Below are positions 29,141-39,372 of a stretch of DNA of 64,000 bases, piece after piece (the stretch's first letter is position 1; every line of letters starts with the position of its first letter). The stretch comes from Candidatus Sulfotelmatobacter sp. GTDB taxonomy: Bacteria; Acidobacteriota; Terriglobia; Terriglobales; Acidobacteriaceae. The translations under genes were made by a program, and so were the position numbers. The stretch lies in NCBI GenBank assembly GCA_025462865.1, contig JAOAPI010000171.1, positions 142,685-206,684 on the forward strand, written 5' to 3'. A model generated the notes under the pieces. It was not told the origin of the DNA, ran no database searches, and saw nothing but the letters and a program-made list of their open reading frames with translations.

Positions 29141-30406
29141 TCAGTGGAACGCCGTCTGAGCCTGCATCTCGCGGCTTACTCGCTCAACCTGGGTAAAGAC
29201 GCGGAGCACATTTCCGCCAAGAATCTTGCGGATGTCGTCGGCGCTATATCCGCGATCGAGCAAGGCCTGCGTAATTTTAGGCAAGTCGGCTGCCGAATCG
29301 ATCCCCTGCGGAGTTGCGCCGCTCACTCCATCGAAATCCGATCCCAGGCCAACATGATCCACGCCCGCGACTTTGGCAATGTGATCAATATGATCGATCA
29401 GTGACTTCAGCGGCGGGCGTGGAATCTTTGCCATCCACTCGCGCCCCATGCGGTCGATTTCAATGTAGTTGACCGGCTTGCCCTGCACCTTCAATGAATC
29501 GACGTATTTCTGAATGGCCGCCGCCTGATCCTTACTCTGCGCCTCCATCGCTTTTCGATAATCTTCGTCGATAAAGCCCGAGAAAAAGTTTACCTGCACC
29601 ACGCCTCCATTTGTCGCCATTGCGCGCAGCATGTCATCCGTCATGTCGCGCGGATGATTCACCAGCGCACGTGCCGAGGAGTGCGAAGCGATGACCGGCG
29701 CCTTTGTAGTGGCGATCGTGTCAAAAAATGTCTTGTCGGCAACGTGAGAAATATCCACCATCATGCCCAGGCGATTCATCTCCCGAACCACCTGCATGCC
29801 AAAGTCGGTAAGGCCATTGTGATGCTGAACCTTCGAATCGTTAATGTCGCCAGAAGAGTCCGCCCACTCGTTCGTGTTCGACCACGACAGCGTCATGTAG
29901 CGCACGCCGAGACGGTAGTAGTCGCGCAACAGGTGCATATCGTTCTCGATGGAGTGGCCGCCCTCAATGCCCATCAGCGCGGCCAGCTTGTGCTCGCGGT
30001 GGGCCCGCTGGATATCGGCCACAGAGAACGCCATCATCATCCGGTCAGGATGGCGTGCAGCCTGCTCGTAGACGGAATCGATCAGATCGAAGGTGTGTTG
30101 CGCGAAGTGTCCCTGGTTGGTTTCGGGGTCGACCCAGATCGAGAAAAACTCCGCGCCCAGATTGCCGCGGCGGGCTTTGTCGAGACTCATGTGTCCGATA
30201 TCGTGAGCATCGGTTGAGCCAATGTCGAAGCCTTCGTCGAGAAAGCGCTGAGGCGTGTCGGCATGGGTGTCGACGACAATCGCCGAATCATGAATTGCGC
30301 GAGCTTTCGCGCTGACCTGTGTATTCGGGGCGTTCGAGGATTGGGCCGCCGCCAAAGACGCGGCCAGGACCAGACATGAGAGCAGGAAAGTTCGGAAATG
30401 AACCAT
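29141..30406 (-). CDS. Membrane dipeptidase, peptidase family M19
   Basis: 421 residues with a signal peptide (1-21). The M19 zinc site elements are visible: VVDTHADTP, GIEGGHSIE, SHSSARAL, and GLGSDFDGV, with VDISHVADKTF between them. Renal-dipeptidase-type enzymes cleave dipeptides, including those with D-residues, outside the cytoplasm. No partner genes suggest a more specific role. Confidence 0.92.
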   Translation of the reverse strand: MVHFRTFLLSCLVLAASLAAAQSSNAPNTQVSAKARAIHDSAIVVDTHADTPQRFLDEGFDIGSTDAHDIGHMSLDKARRGNLGAEFFSIWVDPETNQGHFAQHTFDLIDSVYEQAARHPDRMMMAFSVADIQRAHREHKLAALMGIEGGHSIENDMHLLRDYYRLGVRYMTLSWSNTNEWADSSGDINDSKVQHHNGLTDFGMQVVREMNRLGMMVDISHVADKTFFDTIATTKAPVIASHSSARALVNHPRDMTDDMLRAMATNGGVVQVNFFSGFIDEDYRKAMEAQSKDQAAAIQKYVDSLKVQGKPVNYIEIDRMGREWMAKIPRPPLKSLIDHIDHIAKVAGVDHVGLGSDFDGVSGATPQGIDSAADLPKITQALLDRGYSADDIRKILGGNVLRVFTQVERVSREMQAQTAFH

Positions 30407-30492
30407 AGGTTATTTGCCAGCATTCGGCGCGAGCAAGTCACAGATTGTATAGGGCGAGGCCTCAAGAAGAAAGCGCAGGCGCGCCCAAGTGA

Positions 30493-31008
30493 CTAGCGCA
30501 GTGCCAGCAGAGCTTGTTCGACGCACTCCATCAGCGGTTTCTCCGTGTCGATCACGACCTTAGGCAAGGTGATCGCTTCGAAGCGCAATCGCACGTCCAG
30601 ATAAAGTTGGAAATTACGATTGCCCGCGAGATGAGAGCCCAACGCCGACTGCTGTTCGAGCCTCTTCCTCGCGGTCTCTTCGTAGCACACACACTCGAGG
30701 ATGCGCCAGCTTTGATGCATGGAAGCGGCTGCGTTCACCACATTGTCGATCTGGTAGCGCCGCGAGAACGGACGTCCATCCAGAAAGATGATGCGACTGC
30801 AATTGCTCCGCAAAAGTTCGGCAGCAGTCTCCAGCATGACCTGCTGGCAGAAGTCGTCCTGCCGTGAAGAATATTCAATCTCCTCGTTCGAGAACAATGA
30901 GTGCCGGATTTCGTCCTTGCTGATTACGCGCCCTCCAGTGCGGAGAGCCAATTCGCGGGCGAGCGTACTCTTGCCAGTGCCGGGAAGGCCGGCCATCAGC
31001 GCAATCAT
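30493..31008 (-). CDS. P-loop kinase of the AAA_33 / predicted-kinase type
   Basis: 171 residues. Walker A GLPGTGKST lies at residues 7-15, followed by ISKDEIRHSLF, IIFLDGRPFSRRYQ and a lid region with ARKRLEQQ. The pattern is that of small zeta-toxin/polynucleotide-kinase-like phosphotransferases with unknown substrate. It stands 24 nt from the DUF5715 gene on the same strand. Confidence 0.8.
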   Translation of the reverse strand: MIALMAGLPGTGKSTLARELALRTGGRVISKDEIRHSLFSNEEIEYSSRQDDFCQQVMLETAAELLRSNCSRIIFLDGRPFSRRYQIDNVVNAAASMHQSWRILECVCYEETARKRLEQQSALGSHLAGNRNFQLYLDVRLRFEAITLPKVVIDTEKPLMECVEQALLALR

Positions 31009-31032
31009 GATTGGAATGAAATTATACGAGGA

Positions 31033-31776
31033 CTAATTCGTCGGGACGGCGTCAGCTGTAAAGGTCGTACGTTCCGGCCGCTCCATGGGAACGATATCCT
31101 GAGTCTCGCGCCAGTCGGCGTAACGGCCCGAAACCATGATGTGGAATACCCATTGATGCCGCTCTTCTTCCGGCTCAACCAGGCCGATAGACTTCATGTA
31201 GAAGAGGTAGTGCTGCATCCAGTGAATCTGCTCCGGGGTCATGCCGCGTCGTTGCAAATCCACGGTAAGACCGGCGAGATGGGACGAAGCTGTATCGCCC
31301 TCAGCCGGAGCCGCATTGCGATTGTGCCGGCGCAGTTTTTTCTGGATCTTCACCGTACGCACCGCCGAGTTCACCTGAATCTGCTCATGAAACCGGTGGT
31401 AATAAGCTTGTGAAAGGTCCTGCACAAAATCACGCGTCCACGGACGGCAGTACCGGCGCGAAGGATCCAGCCGCGGATCAAACCGCAACGTCTCGCCCGA
31501 AATAATGGGGAGCAAAGCGCCGCTGAATTTCAGCGCTTCCAATTCATCATCATCTTGAATTCGAGGTAATTCCAGCCGGTCAACTTCCGCATTCTGCAGT
31601 AAAAGCGATTCGTGCGAAGGCCGGAACATCGGATGCCACCGTGTCCAGTGCAGACGGTGCAATCGATGATGGGTAGCATGGTGATGCACGCTGGTGGTAG
31701 TCGCCGCAAACAGCGGGCAGCAGGCGAAAGCCAGCAACGAAATAAGAGCCAGTTGGCGCTGTGATTTGAATCTCAA
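31033..31776 (-). CDS. DUF5715-type secreted protein, M15-peptidase-like
   Basis: 247 residues with a signal peptide and a His-rich linker. The motif SSHLAGLTVDL (S-x-H-x-x-G-x-x-x-D) and a later HQWVFHI resemble the zinc-binding blocks of D-Ala-D-Ala carboxypeptidases of family M15, and the RTVKIQKKLRRHN segment also fits. It may trim peptidoglycan, but the second His pair differs from classical VanY. Name by resemblance. Confidence 0.7.
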   Translation of the reverse strand: MRFKSQRQLALISLLAFACCPLFAATTTSVHHHATHHRLHRLHWTRWHPMFRPSHESLLLQNAEVDRLELPRIQDDDELEALKFSGALLPIISGETLRFDPRLDPSRRYCRPWTRDFVQDLSQAYYHRFHEQIQVNSAVRTVKIQKKLRRHNRNAAPAEGDTASSHLAGLTVDLQRRGMTPEQIHWMQHYLFYMKSIGLVEPEEERHQWVFHIMVSGRYADWRETQDIVPMERPERTTFTADAVPTN

Positions 31777-32082
31777 AAATTATTTCTCGAAGTCTGCCGC
31801 AGGCCCAGCCTGCAACTGTTCGGTCATTCTATGCCATGCCGTCAAGCGATCCTAAGAATGAATGCAGGCCCTTCATTACGGCGGTTATCAGGCCAGGTGA
31901 CCATCCTATTGGTTACCCGTCGGTTACCTGCTCAACTTCCTAACGCGCTTCACCAGGGATAGAAGCACGCGAAACGCCATTCCAGCGCGGGTCTGGCGTC
32001 TCACTCATACGCCCGCAGAACAAGCCTTTGCGATTGTTAGATACCGAACAGCCTTGCCAAGTTGCGGTGGTAGTGACAAAAA
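31777..32082. other. Intergenic region, nothing recognised
   Basis: 306 nt between two minus-strand transcription units. No convincing open frame, hairpin with T-tract, or repeat was found. Confidence 0.5.
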
Positions 32083-32832
32083 TCAGCGCCGGAAAAGGTC
32101 ACCGAGAGCCTGTTTCATCACTGCGCCGCTTACCTCGGAGATGGAGCGGGTCAGCGGAATATCCTTGGGGCAGACCTCGACGCAGTTCTGTGCGTAGCCG
32201 CATTCCTGAATGCCGCCATCGCCCATCAGCGCCGCCAAGCGATCGTGCTGCAGCTCCTTGCCTGTGGGATGCGTATTGAATAGCCGCACCTGCGCGATCG
32301 TTGCCGCGCCCACGAAGCCCGTATCTTCGTTGAACTGCGGGCACGCCTCCATGCAACAGCAGCACGAAATGCAGCGTGAAAGAGGATAGGCGTGCTCCTG
32401 CTCTTGCGGCGTAATGCGCGGCCCCGGACCGAGATCGTAAGTGCCGTCGATCGGAACCCATGCCTTAACGGCTTTCAGATTTTCGAACAGCACGCTGCGG
32501 TCGGTGGCCAGATCGCGGACGATGGGGAACTTTGAGAACGGCTCAAGTTTAACCGGCTGATCAAGATTATCAATCAAAGCGGAACAAGCCATGCGAGCTT
32601 TTCCGTTGACGAGCATGGCGCAGGATCCGCAAACTTCCTCCAGACAATTCGAGTCGTAAGTGATTGGCGTGGTCGCCTTGCCGTCGCGAGTCACAGGGTT
32701 CGCGGCGATCTCCATCAACGAGGAGATCACATTCATCCCCGGATGCCAGGCGAGTTCAAACTCCTCCCAGTACGACTTGGAAGTAGGAGTGTTCTGACGC
32801 TTGATCTTGATGATGACGGTTTTATTAGCCAT
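32083..32832 (-). CDS. sdhB: Succinate dehydrogenase iron-sulfur subunit
   Basis: 249 residues from the ATG at 32832 (MANKTVIIKIKRQ). The [2Fe-2S] site is C63, C68, C71 and C83 (CLEEVCGSC, then MAC). The [4Fe-4S] and [3Fe-4S] ligands lie in CISCCCCMEACP and CVEVCPKDIPL. It carries electrons from SdhA flavin to the membrane anchor. Last gene of sdhC-sdhA-sdhB. Confidence 0.96.
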   Translation of the reverse strand: MANKTVIIKIKRQNTPTSKSYWEEFELAWHPGMNVISSLMEIAANPVTRDGKATTPITYDSNCLEEVCGSCAMLVNGKARMACSALIDNLDQPVKLEPFSKFPIVRDLATDRSVLFENLKAVKAWVPIDGTYDLGPGPRITPQEQEHAYPLSRCISCCCCMEACPQFNEDTGFVGAATIAQVRLFNTHPTGKELQHDRLAALMGDGGIQECGYAQNCVEVCPKDIPLTRSISEVSGAVMKQALGDLFRR

Positions 32833-32894
32833 TATGTCTTGTTCCCGGAAGAGCGCGAGTTCCACTCGTGCCAGTTTAAAATCTTAAAGTGCTC

Positions 32895-34676
32895 CTACTT
32901 TGCAGCGTCATACTTCCTTGGCCGCGGCGGAATCAGCGACGTATCCACCGGCTCGAACTCAAACCTGGGCTCATCCGCATCCGGAGCGAAATATGCCTTT
33001 GTCGTCTTCAGGAAATTCTTGTCGTCGCGCTCGGGAAAGTCCGGCTTGTAATGCGCCCCGCGGGATTCATCGCGCAGTCGCGCGCCTTGCGCCACAACTC
33101 TTGACAGTTGCAGCATGTTGTAAAGCTGCCGAGTAAAGACCACGCTGGTGTTCGCCCACTGCGTTCGGTCGCTGAGATTCACCTTGCGGAATCGCTCCAA
33201 CATCTCCACCAGTTTCGCATCCGTCTGCACCAGGTTCTTGTTGTACCGGATGACGGTGCAATCCTTGGTCATCAGTTCGCCCATTTCGCGCCACAGCCGA
33301 AACGGATTCTCTGTGCCCGAATTGTTCATCAACGTGGCATTGCTTTCTTCCTGTTTCTTCTTTTCAGCGTCGAAGACTCCATTGCCATCGGGCAGAGCCT
33401 GCAGCCCGCGCGCATACTTAACCGCATTCGGTCCAGCAATGCCTCCGCCATAAATGCACGATACGAGCGAGTTCGCTCCCAGCCGATTCGCGCCGTGATA
33501 CTGATACTCGCACTCACCCGCGGCAAACACGCCAGGGATATTCGTAGCCTGCTTGAAATCCACCCACAGGCCGCCCATGGTGTAATGCATGCCAGGGAAA
33601 ATCTTCATCGGGGTGTCGCGGGGATCGTCCCCCACGAATTTCTCGTAGATTTCGAGAATGCCTTCCAGCTTGCGGTCGAGAATCTTGCGGTCGATATGCG
33701 TCAGGTCGAGATAAACCATCGGCTTGCCGTCGATGCCGAGGTTGTGCTCGTACACAACCTTGAAGATCGCCCGGGTAGCCACATCGCGTGGCACCAGATT
33801 GCCGTACTTCGGATACCACTCTTCGAGGAAATACCAGCGCTCACTTTGCGGAATCGATTTCGGATCCCGCTTATCGCCCGGTGTCTTCGGAACCCATACG
33901 CGTCCACCCTCACCACGAGCCGATTCCGACATCAGCCGCAGCTTGTCGTTACCAGGAATAGAAGTGGGATGAACCTGAATGAACTCGCCGTTGGCGTAGT
34001 AGCATCCCTGCTGATAGAGCGCGGACTGCGCCGACCCTGTGCAAACGACAGAATTAGTCGACTTCCCGAAGATCGCCCCAATGCCGCCGGTAGCAATGAT
34101 GATGGCGTCGGCGGGAAAAGTACGCTCTTCCATGCTGCGCAAGTCCATGGCACAGATGCCGCGGCATACGCGACTTCCATCGAGGACGGCCGAGAGGAAT
34201 TCCCAGTGCTCGTACTTCTTTACCTTGCCTTCGGATTCGTGGCGCCGCACCTGCTCGTCAAGCGCATAGAGGAGTTGCTGGCCGGTCGTCGCGCCGGCAA
34301 ACGCCGTTCGGTTGTATAAGGTGCCACCAAACCGACGAAAATCGAGCAGGCCCTCAGGCGTGCGATTGAAGGGGACTCCCATGCGGTCGAGCAAATCGAT
34401 GATGCCGGGCGCGGCCTCGCACATGTCCTTCACCGGAGGCTGGTTGGCGAGAAAATCGCCGCCGTAAACTGTGTCATCGAAGTGCTGCCACGTCGAATCG
34501 CCTTCGCCCTTGAGGTTCTTGGCAGCATTGATACCGCCCTGTGCGCACACGGAGTGCGAACGCTTCACCGGAACGATGGAGAATAGATCGACATTCGCGC
34601 CCATCTCGGCGATCTTGATGACGGCGGAAAGTCCCGCCAGCCCACCGCCTATAACGATAATTTTCGGAGCTGCCAT
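32895..34676 (-). CDS. sdhA: Succinate dehydrogenase flavoprotein subunit
   Basis: 593 residues. The FAD dinucleotide fold is GGGLAGLSAVI, the flavin-linking His lies in SHSVCAQGGINA, and other signatures are GDFLANQPPVKDMCE, RLGANSLVSCIYGG and HPTSIPG. It oxidises succinate to fumarate. AAGGGGA precedes the ATG. It is 7 nt from sdhC upstream and 62 nt from sdhB downstream. The type is the Bacillus-like SdhA/FrdA clade. Confidence 0.96.
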   Translation of the reverse strand: MAAPKIIVIGGGLAGLSAVIKIAEMGANVDLFSIVPVKRSHSVCAQGGINAAKNLKGEGDSTWQHFDDTVYGGDFLANQPPVKDMCEAAPGIIDLLDRMGVPFNRTPEGLLDFRRFGGTLYNRTAFAGATTGQQLLYALDEQVRRHESEGKVKKYEHWEFLSAVLDGSRVCRGICAMDLRSMEERTFPADAIIIATGGIGAIFGKSTNSVVCTGSAQSALYQQGCYYANGEFIQVHPTSIPGNDKLRLMSESARGEGGRVWVPKTPGDKRDPKSIPQSERWYFLEEWYPKYGNLVPRDVATRAIFKVVYEHNLGIDGKPMVYLDLTHIDRKILDRKLEGILEIYEKFVGDDPRDTPMKIFPGMHYTMGGLWVDFKQATNIPGVFAAGECEYQYHGANRLGANSLVSCIYGGGIAGPNAVKYARGLQALPDGNGVFDAEKKKQEESNATLMNNSGTENPFRLWREMGELMTKDCTVIRYNKNLVQTDAKLVEMLERFRKVNLSDRTQWANTSVVFTRQLYNMLQLSRVVAQGARLRDESRGAHYKPDFPERDDKNFLKTTKAYFAPDADEPRFEFEPVDTSLIPPRPRKYDAAK

Positions 34677-34683
34677 CGTCCCC

Positions 34684-35445
34684 TTATCGGCTTTCTGTAA
34701 CTTGTCTGCCGTTCGTGACTACCACTCCCGGCTCGTTCGTCTGTCGCGGATATTTGCGGAATGTAGCCAGGCTGGCCAGTCCCACGCCGGTCAGCAGGAA
34801 GAAAAATACCAAACAAGCCACCAGAAAGCGTTTCCGCGCCTTCTCGCCGGAAACAATCCCCCACTTCGCGCAGAACAGCCAAATGCCATAGGCAAAATGC
34901 CAGGAGGCCGCGATCAGCCCCGCAACATAAAACAAGAACAATGCTGGCTGCAGCACTTCCGACTGCACCTTGCCGAACGAGGCACTTGGATATGCGTGCA
35001 GGTCAATTCCACTGAAACGCATGGTCCAGGTGTGCCATACGATGTAGATGAAAGCGATGGCTCCGGTCCAGCGCTGCGCCGTGTACATCCAATTGCCGGT
35101 CCAGGGATAAGAGATGGTATTTCCCTCGCCGCGATACCAGATGTAAAAGCCATAGAGCGCGTGAAACGCGATCGGCAGCCATATCCCGAAGAGCTCAAGA
35201 AAAAATACAAGCGGAAGATTGCCCAGAAAACTTACCTGCCGGGCATAAGAGTCTGGTCCGCTGATGGCAGTAGCATTGGAAACAAGAATGTGTTCCAACA
35301 AAAACGCGCCTACCGGCACGATGCCCGAAAGTGAGTGGAGGCGTCGTAAGAAAAACGACGTTCCCTGGCCGGCGCGCAACGGCGCCACCCCGTGCTTCGT
35401 GCCCTGACTTACGCGTGGAGCAGTAGAACTGGCTGCTGACGCCAA
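34684..35445 (-). CDS. sdhC: Succinate dehydrogenase cytochrome b558 subunit
   Basis: 253 residues, five transmembrane helices. The start is a TTG with AAGGAGC upstream. Conserved His residues in FFLRRLHSLSGIVPVG, LEHIL, FHALYG, WHTWTM and WHFAYGIW can bind two b hemes, as in the Bacillus single-subunit anchor type. It passes electrons to the quinone pool. First gene of the operon. Confidence 0.93.
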   Translation of the reverse strand: MASAASSTAPRVSQGTKHGVAPLRAGQGTSFFLRRLHSLSGIVPVGAFLLEHILVSNATAISGPDSYARQVSFLGNLPLVFFLELFGIWLPIAFHALYGFYIWYRGEGNTISYPWTGNWMYTAQRWTGAIAFIYIVWHTWTMRFSGIDLHAYPSASFGKVQSEVLQPALFLFYVAGLIAASWHFAYGIWLFCAKWGIVSGEKARKRFLVACLVFFFLLTGVGLASLATFRKYPRQTNEPGVVVTNGRQVTESR

Positions 35446-35661
35446 AAAAAGCTCCTTAGGAATTCGTATAAGTTCCGCAGACTGGTCCGCTTATTCGCAA
35501 AATGATGACAAAAGAACTTTTCATTATCCGGCGGCGAGAGAAGCGAAGTCAAGGAAAGGCGGCGTCTAGTCAGCATCTAGTAATCGTGCAATGTGACCTT
35601 GCGACTTTCATTCAGAAGGCCTCATCCCGAAACTCGGCGTCCTTGCATCCCTCCCGGTGCT

Positions 35662-36327
35662 TTAGATCTGGGCGGGCGTCGACCCACTGTAGACGTTCTC
35701 GTCCGCATCACACCAACGTAGAAACTGCCGAAATGCCGCACCCCGATGGCTGTAGTTAGCCTTTTCTTCGGAAGATAATTCGGCAAATGTTTTCTTAATC
35801 TGCGGAAAATAAAACAAGGGATCGTAACCGAAACCATTCGTTCCCTGCGGAGCCTCAAGAATAATTCCCTCCGCCGTCCCCCGAAACGTAGCCAGCGTCT
35901 CTCCTTCGCGAGCTGCCGCCAGCACACACACAAATCTTCCGCTTCGTTTCGCTGGAGGAACACTCTTTAGTTCGCGCAGCAGCCGCGCATTATTCGCCTC
36001 GTCGTCCGTGTTCGCGTCAGCTTCGTGCGGTTCCTTGTTTTGCAGTTCGGGAGCAGCGTAGCGCGCTGAATGCACTCCAGGAGCACCGCTCAAGGCGTCA
36101 ACTTCCAATCCCGAGTCGTCGGCGACGACAATCTTTCCAGGAACGTAGTGGCTATATTCCTCCGCCTTCTTGCGGGCATTCGCTTCGAATGTCAACCCAT
36201 CTTCAACGACGGGCGGAAGGGAAGAGAAGCCAGGAATTCCGGTGATTTCTATCCCGTGCCGCAGGGCCGCCCCGGCGAAATCTCGCAGCTTGCCCGGATT
36301 GGAAGTCGCGATGAGAACCTGTCGCAT
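35662..36327 (-). CDS. rdgB: XTP/dITP diphosphatase (RdgB/HAM1)
   Basis: 221 residues from the ATG at 36327. Signatures are ATSNPGKLRDF, EDGLTFEANARKKAEEYS, VADDSGLEVDAL, GVHSARYA, GFGYDPLF and SHRGAAF. It hydrolyses deaminated purine triphosphates and keeps them out of DNA. A 10-residue insert rich in Asp and Glu (about residues 100-110) is unusual. It lies 7 nt from the upstream membrane-protein gene. Confidence 0.94.
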   Translation of the reverse strand: MRQVLIATSNPGKLRDFAGAALRHGIEITGIPGFSSLPPVVEDGLTFEANARKKAEEYSHYVPGKIVVADDSGLEVDALSGAPGVHSARYAAPELQNKEPHEADANTDDEANNARLLRELKSVPPAKRSGRFVCVLAAAREGETLATFRGTAEGIILEAPQGTNGFGYDPLFYFPQIKKTFAELSSEEKANYSHRGAAFRQFLRWCDADENVYSGSTPAQI

Positions 36328-36334
36328 AGTAATT

Positions 36335-38053
36335 TCAAGCCTGATAATCAAGCGGTAGCTGGCAACGAATCTTTACGCAATACATTAACGTCAACAAGAG
36401 CGCGATGCCCGACGTCCATGCACCCACCCTACGATCCCATGTGCGAATGAAAGTAATCTCCACGCGATTCGCTCCAGTTTCAACAGGAACCAGCATCTGT
36501 CCCGTGCCTTCGCGCGTACCCGCCTGCACCTGGCGTCCATTTACTTCTACTCGCCATGCCGGATAGTTGAACAAGCGCAATGCGAGATTGTCCGGCCGGG
36601 ACATTTCTGCAGTGAGAATCCTGTCCTCCACGTTCCATTTGATTACTCGAATCACGGCGTGCGCGTTCCCATCAACCTTCACACGCCGTGCCTCCTTGTC
36701 GATCACCGATGGGTCGACGCCTAGCGGGGCATATTCATCGGTGCCTTCGTATCCTGCGCCAGTCACCACATTGTCCTGCATCTCACGCAGATCGGCGACC
36801 GTGTCCCACCACGGCGCCTGGAAGTGTTGCCAAACAAAACCGAGCAAGCACAGTGTCGCGGCATAAAGCGCGAGTCTCGCTGTCCATCTCCGCACTCCCA
36901 GTGCGGTCAGCAAAGTAAATGGAATGCCCATACACAGCAGCCATCGCCAGGGAAACTGCATGAAGCGCAGCTTCGGTAAGACATCCCATAGCACGTTGGA
37001 AGGCGAGAACATGAGCACACTACACGCTGCGGCCCACACCACCAGCGACCACCAAAGCGCGGGATTGGTTTTCCTCCAGTTCCGTGCCAGTGCCGCGGCT
37101 GCCATGGTCAGCAGGATCTCCGCCACCGCGACCCAGGAAATCAGCCGGTTGAAAGCGTCGTGGTCTGCGTCGGTGGTATGAACAAACAAAAAATTATCCA
37201 GCGGACGCGAACCAGCCGATACCGCTTGTGCAATGTTGATCCATCGCTGTTCGTAGACGGCGGGCAACAGATAAAAGGCAGCTAGAGCTGCGCCGAGAAA
37301 TACTGCAGCGGCTCCAAACAACAGAATCCGGGGGGAACGCCGCTGCCACGCGATCACGATCATCAACAAAGCCAGTGAGTAATGAATCATGACCGCCGCG
37401 GGAGCATTGATCAGCCATGCACAAGCGAGAACCAGCGCCAAATATACGGTCACTCTGCGGCGCTGTTGGTCCGCACGTAGCAATAGCAACAGCAACAGAG
37501 GCAACAACGAACTGGCCAAAAGTTCTGCGAAGGCGCTGCGCCAGTACACGGTCACCAAATGATAAGGATTGACCGCATACAGCACCGCCGCATAAGTTGC
37601 GTCGCGCCGTTCAAGCCATTGCCGCGCCAGCAGGAACATAGACGCGCCCGCAGTTAGCAGAACCAGCCAAATGTAAATGCTGGGAACGAGGCTCCATGGG
37701 AGTATCGTGCTCAGAGCCGATCCAAGAGTCCAGGATGCCGGAGGATAAAAAATAAAACGCGGCTCGCCATACGCGAAGTGCGCCAGCGCCGCCCAACGTG
37801 GATAAATGATCGCCTGCTTCCATTGCGCCACAACTTCCAACCATGTGTACAGATGGAATTCCACGTCGTGTCCGGAAGGCGTGCCCAAAAAGAAGAAAGG
37901 GACTTCAACCGCAAATGCCGCCGCGGCAATCGAAAGAAGCGGCCGCCAGAGCAGCCCGCCCCGCCGGGCGTTGTGTCTGGCAAGGGGAAGAAATGAACCG
38001 TCAGCCTGCCCGGGTTTTGTTGTTGCCGCCAGCTTTGCTCCCACCAACTCCAC
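36335..38053 (-). CDS. Polytopic membrane protein (PTPS-related/glycosyltransferase-like)
   Basis: 572 residues with about 10-11 transmembrane helices and a soluble C-terminal domain. The motif HDVEFHLYTWLEVVAQWKQ, then YPRWA and YGEPRFIFYPPASW, is that of the PF10131 family (named PTPS-related membrane protein, GT-C-like). The family probably handles lipid-linked sugars, but no reaction is established. The GTG start lacks a clear ribosome site. Confidence 0.75.
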   Translation of the reverse strand: MELVGAKLAATTKPGQADGSFLPLARHNARRGGLLWRPLLSIAAAAFAVEVPFFFLGTPSGHDVEFHLYTWLEVVAQWKQAIIYPRWAALAHFAYGEPRFIFYPPASWTLGSALSTILPWSLVPSIYIWLVLLTAGASMFLLARQWLERRDATYAAVLYAVNPYHLVTVYWRSAFAELLASSLLPLLLLLLLRADQQRRRVTVYLALVLACAWLINAPAAVMIHYSLALLMIVIAWQRRSPRILLFGAAAVFLGAALAAFYLLPAVYEQRWINIAQAVSAGSRPLDNFLFVHTTDADHDAFNRLISWVAVAEILLTMAAAALARNWRKTNPALWWSLVVWAAACSVLMFSPSNVLWDVLPKLRFMQFPWRWLLCMGIPFTLLTALGVRRWTARLALYAATLCLLGFVWQHFQAPWWDTVADLREMQDNVVTGAGYEGTDEYAPLGVDPSVIDKEARRVKVDGNAHAVIRVIKWNVEDRILTAEMSRPDNLALRLFNYPAWRVEVNGRQVQAGTREGTGQMLVPVETGANRVEITFIRTWDRRVGAWTSGIALLLTLMYCVKIRCQLPLDYQA

Positions 38054-38196
38054 GCCGAGACGTCACTCTTATCGCTGTACATGTTCGCATAAGGGAGGCA
38101 ATGCTGCATAAATAGTTCCTGCCTCTTCGGCAAGCGCCTTCATTGAATGTGAGGATCGAAAACAGAAATAACCTGAAAGCTGGCCGGCAGGAATCT

Positions 38197-39342
38197 CTAC
38201 GTAGCTACGCTTTCGCCAGAGCGCTGTAAGCGAAGTTCTGCGAGGAAGTCATCCTGATCGAGCGCGGTCCCTCGTCGCAACAGTTCGAGCAAAGGATCTT
38301 CCACATCGTCCGCAGTTGCGTCGGCGAGTTCGGCCGCATGCTCAAATTGGCTCAAGTCCGCGGTCAGAGCGCGAGGAGAAACGATCATCTGCAGCATTGA
38401 TTGTGGGCAGCTGCGTAGCAACGCGATCAGTTCTCCCACTCGAGCACGTTGCTCCGGCGTGCGGGAAGGGAATTCAATCCCCATGCCGTGACCAGGATGT
38501 GCCACCCGCACCAAGCCTTCGGTATGCACTGCAATCTCTTCAGTTTTCAGGCAAAGATCGATCAGAGCGTGTTCTGGAAAAGGCGACTCGCTTTCCAGGT
38601 AGCAGCCCCCTAAGCTAAGGTCGGTAAGCTTGCAGTGCGGAATGTTCTCCTCCGCCATCGCGCCACTGGGACCTGACGCGGCCTGCACCCAGGTCTTTAG
38701 TTGAGTCTTGGTTGGTTCGTCCAGGTCAAGAAAATGCACGCCCGTTTGACCATTAGGATTGGCCCATGCCACCTGTCCGTGTGCGTCAACGGTGACGCTT
38801 CCGTCCGTCAACTGAAAGCGAAAGTGCAGCAGAGTTCCCGGCGTCTGAGGTTCGGCGGTGAGTACTTCCATTCCTGTTTCACTAAGATCAAGCAGAATCC
38901 CATCGGCTGGACGATCGTCAGGCAGCTTCAGTTCCACTGGCGCTTGTACTGGAACGCGGTGAGCCCTGCGGCGTTCTCGATTTAACAACGCGGCTACGGC
39001 CCGCAGGCCGGCCCTGGCTTTCTGTTCGGAAAGAGGTTTGTACAACACGAAATGCGCGCCGTTGCTGAGAATATCGCGCGCGGTGGCACGCTCTGCAACC
39101 AAAGCCACCGTGACCGTCGGATTCCCCGAACTCAGCCGGCGGGATTCTTCCAGGACCTCGGTAGCGGCCTTGGGATCCTCAAAATCGACCACAAGAAGAT
39201 CGAATCTCTGCTGATGACAACGATCAATGGCCGTCGCTAGGTCGCTGAAACGCTCCACCGCAATCCCAGAGGCCGGCAGGACCTGGCCTAGAATTTCCGA
39301 TGCGCTATCGTCAGTGGTAACCAGCAATGCCAGAAGGGTCAT
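38197..39342 (-). CDS. Receiver-like plus two PilZ domains
   Basis: 381 residues. Residues 1-115 resemble a response-regulator receiver fold (LLVVDFEDP, LYKPLSEQKA) but the acidic pocket is incomplete, so phosphorylation is doubtful. Residues 125-225 form a PilZ domain with RRRAHR and DLSETGMEV. A second, diverged PilZ (TDLSLGGCYLES) follows. The first has the RxxxR and DxSxxG signatures for cyclic-di-GMP. It is preceded by a small coiled-coil gene on the same strand. Confidence 0.8.
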   Translation of the reverse strand: MTLLALLVTTDDSASEILGQVLPASGIAVERFSDLATAIDRCHQQRFDLLVVDFEDPKAATEVLEESRRLSSGNPTVTVALVAERATARDILSNGAHFVLYKPLSEQKARAGLRAVAALLNRERRRAHRVPVQAPVELKLPDDRPADGILLDLSETGMEVLTAEPQTPGTLLHFRFQLTDGSVTVDAHGQVAWANPNGQTGVHFLDLDEPTKTQLKTWVQAASGPSGAMAEENIPHCKLTDLSLGGCYLESESPFPEHALIDLCLKTEEIAVHTEGLVRVAHPGHGMGIEFPSRTPEQRARVGELIALLRSCPQSMLQMIVSPRALTADLSQFEHAAELADATADDVEDPLLELLRRGTALDQDDFLAELRLQRSGESVAT

Positions 39343-39372
39343 AACTAGAGTCCCCGCCAAAGCATGGCGAGA

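Noticed and set aside
33108..34319. 403-residue plus-strand open frame
   Set aside because: It is antisense to sdhA, with His/Arg-rich composition and no family motif.
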